Assembly (NCBI RefSeq): GCF_025791835.1
Contig: NZ_JAOXLP010000030.1
Coordinates: 1-42,683 of the forward strand
Origin: Roseomonas xinghualingensis
Lineage (GTDB): Bacteria; Pseudomonadota; Alphaproteobacteria; Acetobacterales; Acetobacteraceae
Direction of reading: 5' to 3'
DNA: 42,683 nt
The translations under genes were made by a program, and so were the position numbers. A model generated the notes under the pieces. The model saw only the letters and a list, made by a program, of their open reading frames with translations, was not told the DNA's origin and did no database searches. Shown piece by piece: positions 42,569 through 42,683 of this stretch (within the stretch, counting starts at the first letter, position 1; every line of letters begins with the position of its first letter).

Positions 42569-42683
42569 CTACAGGCCCTTGCCGTGATTGGCTGACGCTC
42601 GGGGCGTTTTCGGGTCGGCCCAGCACCAGGGCATGAGCTCGTCGATGCGGCTGTTGGGCCAGCCCTCGACAAGGCGGGTCAGC
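42569..42683 (-). CDS. IS66-family transposase, C-terminal end (rest outside window)
   Basis: On the minus strand, from the right edge to TAG 42569-42571, the sequence reads LTRLVEGWPNSRIDELMPWC, then WADPK. This matches the extreme C-terminus of IS66-type TnpC transposases (the family ends with a WPxxRIDELLPWxW-like block). The gene's main part lies to the right of the window. Confidence 0.7.
   Translation of the reverse strand, partial: LTRLVEGWPNSRIDELMPWCWADPKTPRASANHGKGL

Overview
The window is high-GC DNA from an alphaproteobacterium. The proteins and gene order (pyrB-pyrC-plsY-dprA-topA-rnr, ruvX next to gatCAB, many solute-binding proteins) point to the Acetobacteraceae, most likely Roseomonas or a close relative. 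This is judged from protein flavour only; there is no rRNA gene here to settle it. I saw no CRISPR array.

Bases 1-6620 are the distal end of a prophage: a tail or appendage gene, two small membrane proteins that are holin candidates, a nested Rz/Rz1 spanin pair, a family-1 pectate-lyase-like protein, a muramidase endolysin with a peptidoglycan-binding domain, an orphan D12-class DNA adenine methylase, and a strong terminator. The prophage ends at a 45-bp 3' half of a tRNA-Pro(GGG) gene with no 5' half, the expected relic of integration into a tRNA gene.

Bases 6732-11498 are a complete branched-chain-amino-acid-type ABC importer in the order ATPase, ATPase, binding protein, permease, permease. 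Next comes a tightly overlapped trio: a 40-residue membrane microprotein, an XpaC-like membrane protein and a TelA-family protein. Convergent to it lie an N-carbamoyl-D-amino-acid hydrolase-like nitrilase and a TRAP-type binding protein, with a zinc alcohol dehydrogenase divergent from the latter.

Bases 16904-35773 are core chromosome. On the minus strand one compact run reads pyrB, a dihydroorotase-like gene that has lost its HxH metal motif, plsY, dprA, topA, rnr, an S41 protease and rpmG. A GNAT acetyltransferase, ruvX, gatC-gatA-gatB, a thioredoxin-reductase-like flavoprotein, a TM2 protein, a cytochrome P450 and a divergent glutathione S-transferase follow. A tRNA-Ser(GCU) closes the core region.

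Bases 35774-42683 are a decayed accessory region beside that tRNA. It holds a frameshifted IS3-family element, three separate pieces of IS6-family transposases, the end of an IS66-family transposase at the window edge, an orphan tripartite-tricarboxylate binding protein, and several small genes of unknown function. A pair of tandem 22-bp dyads lies between two of these unknown genes. This and the prophage lysis region with its pectate-lyase-like gene are the least ordinary parts of the window.
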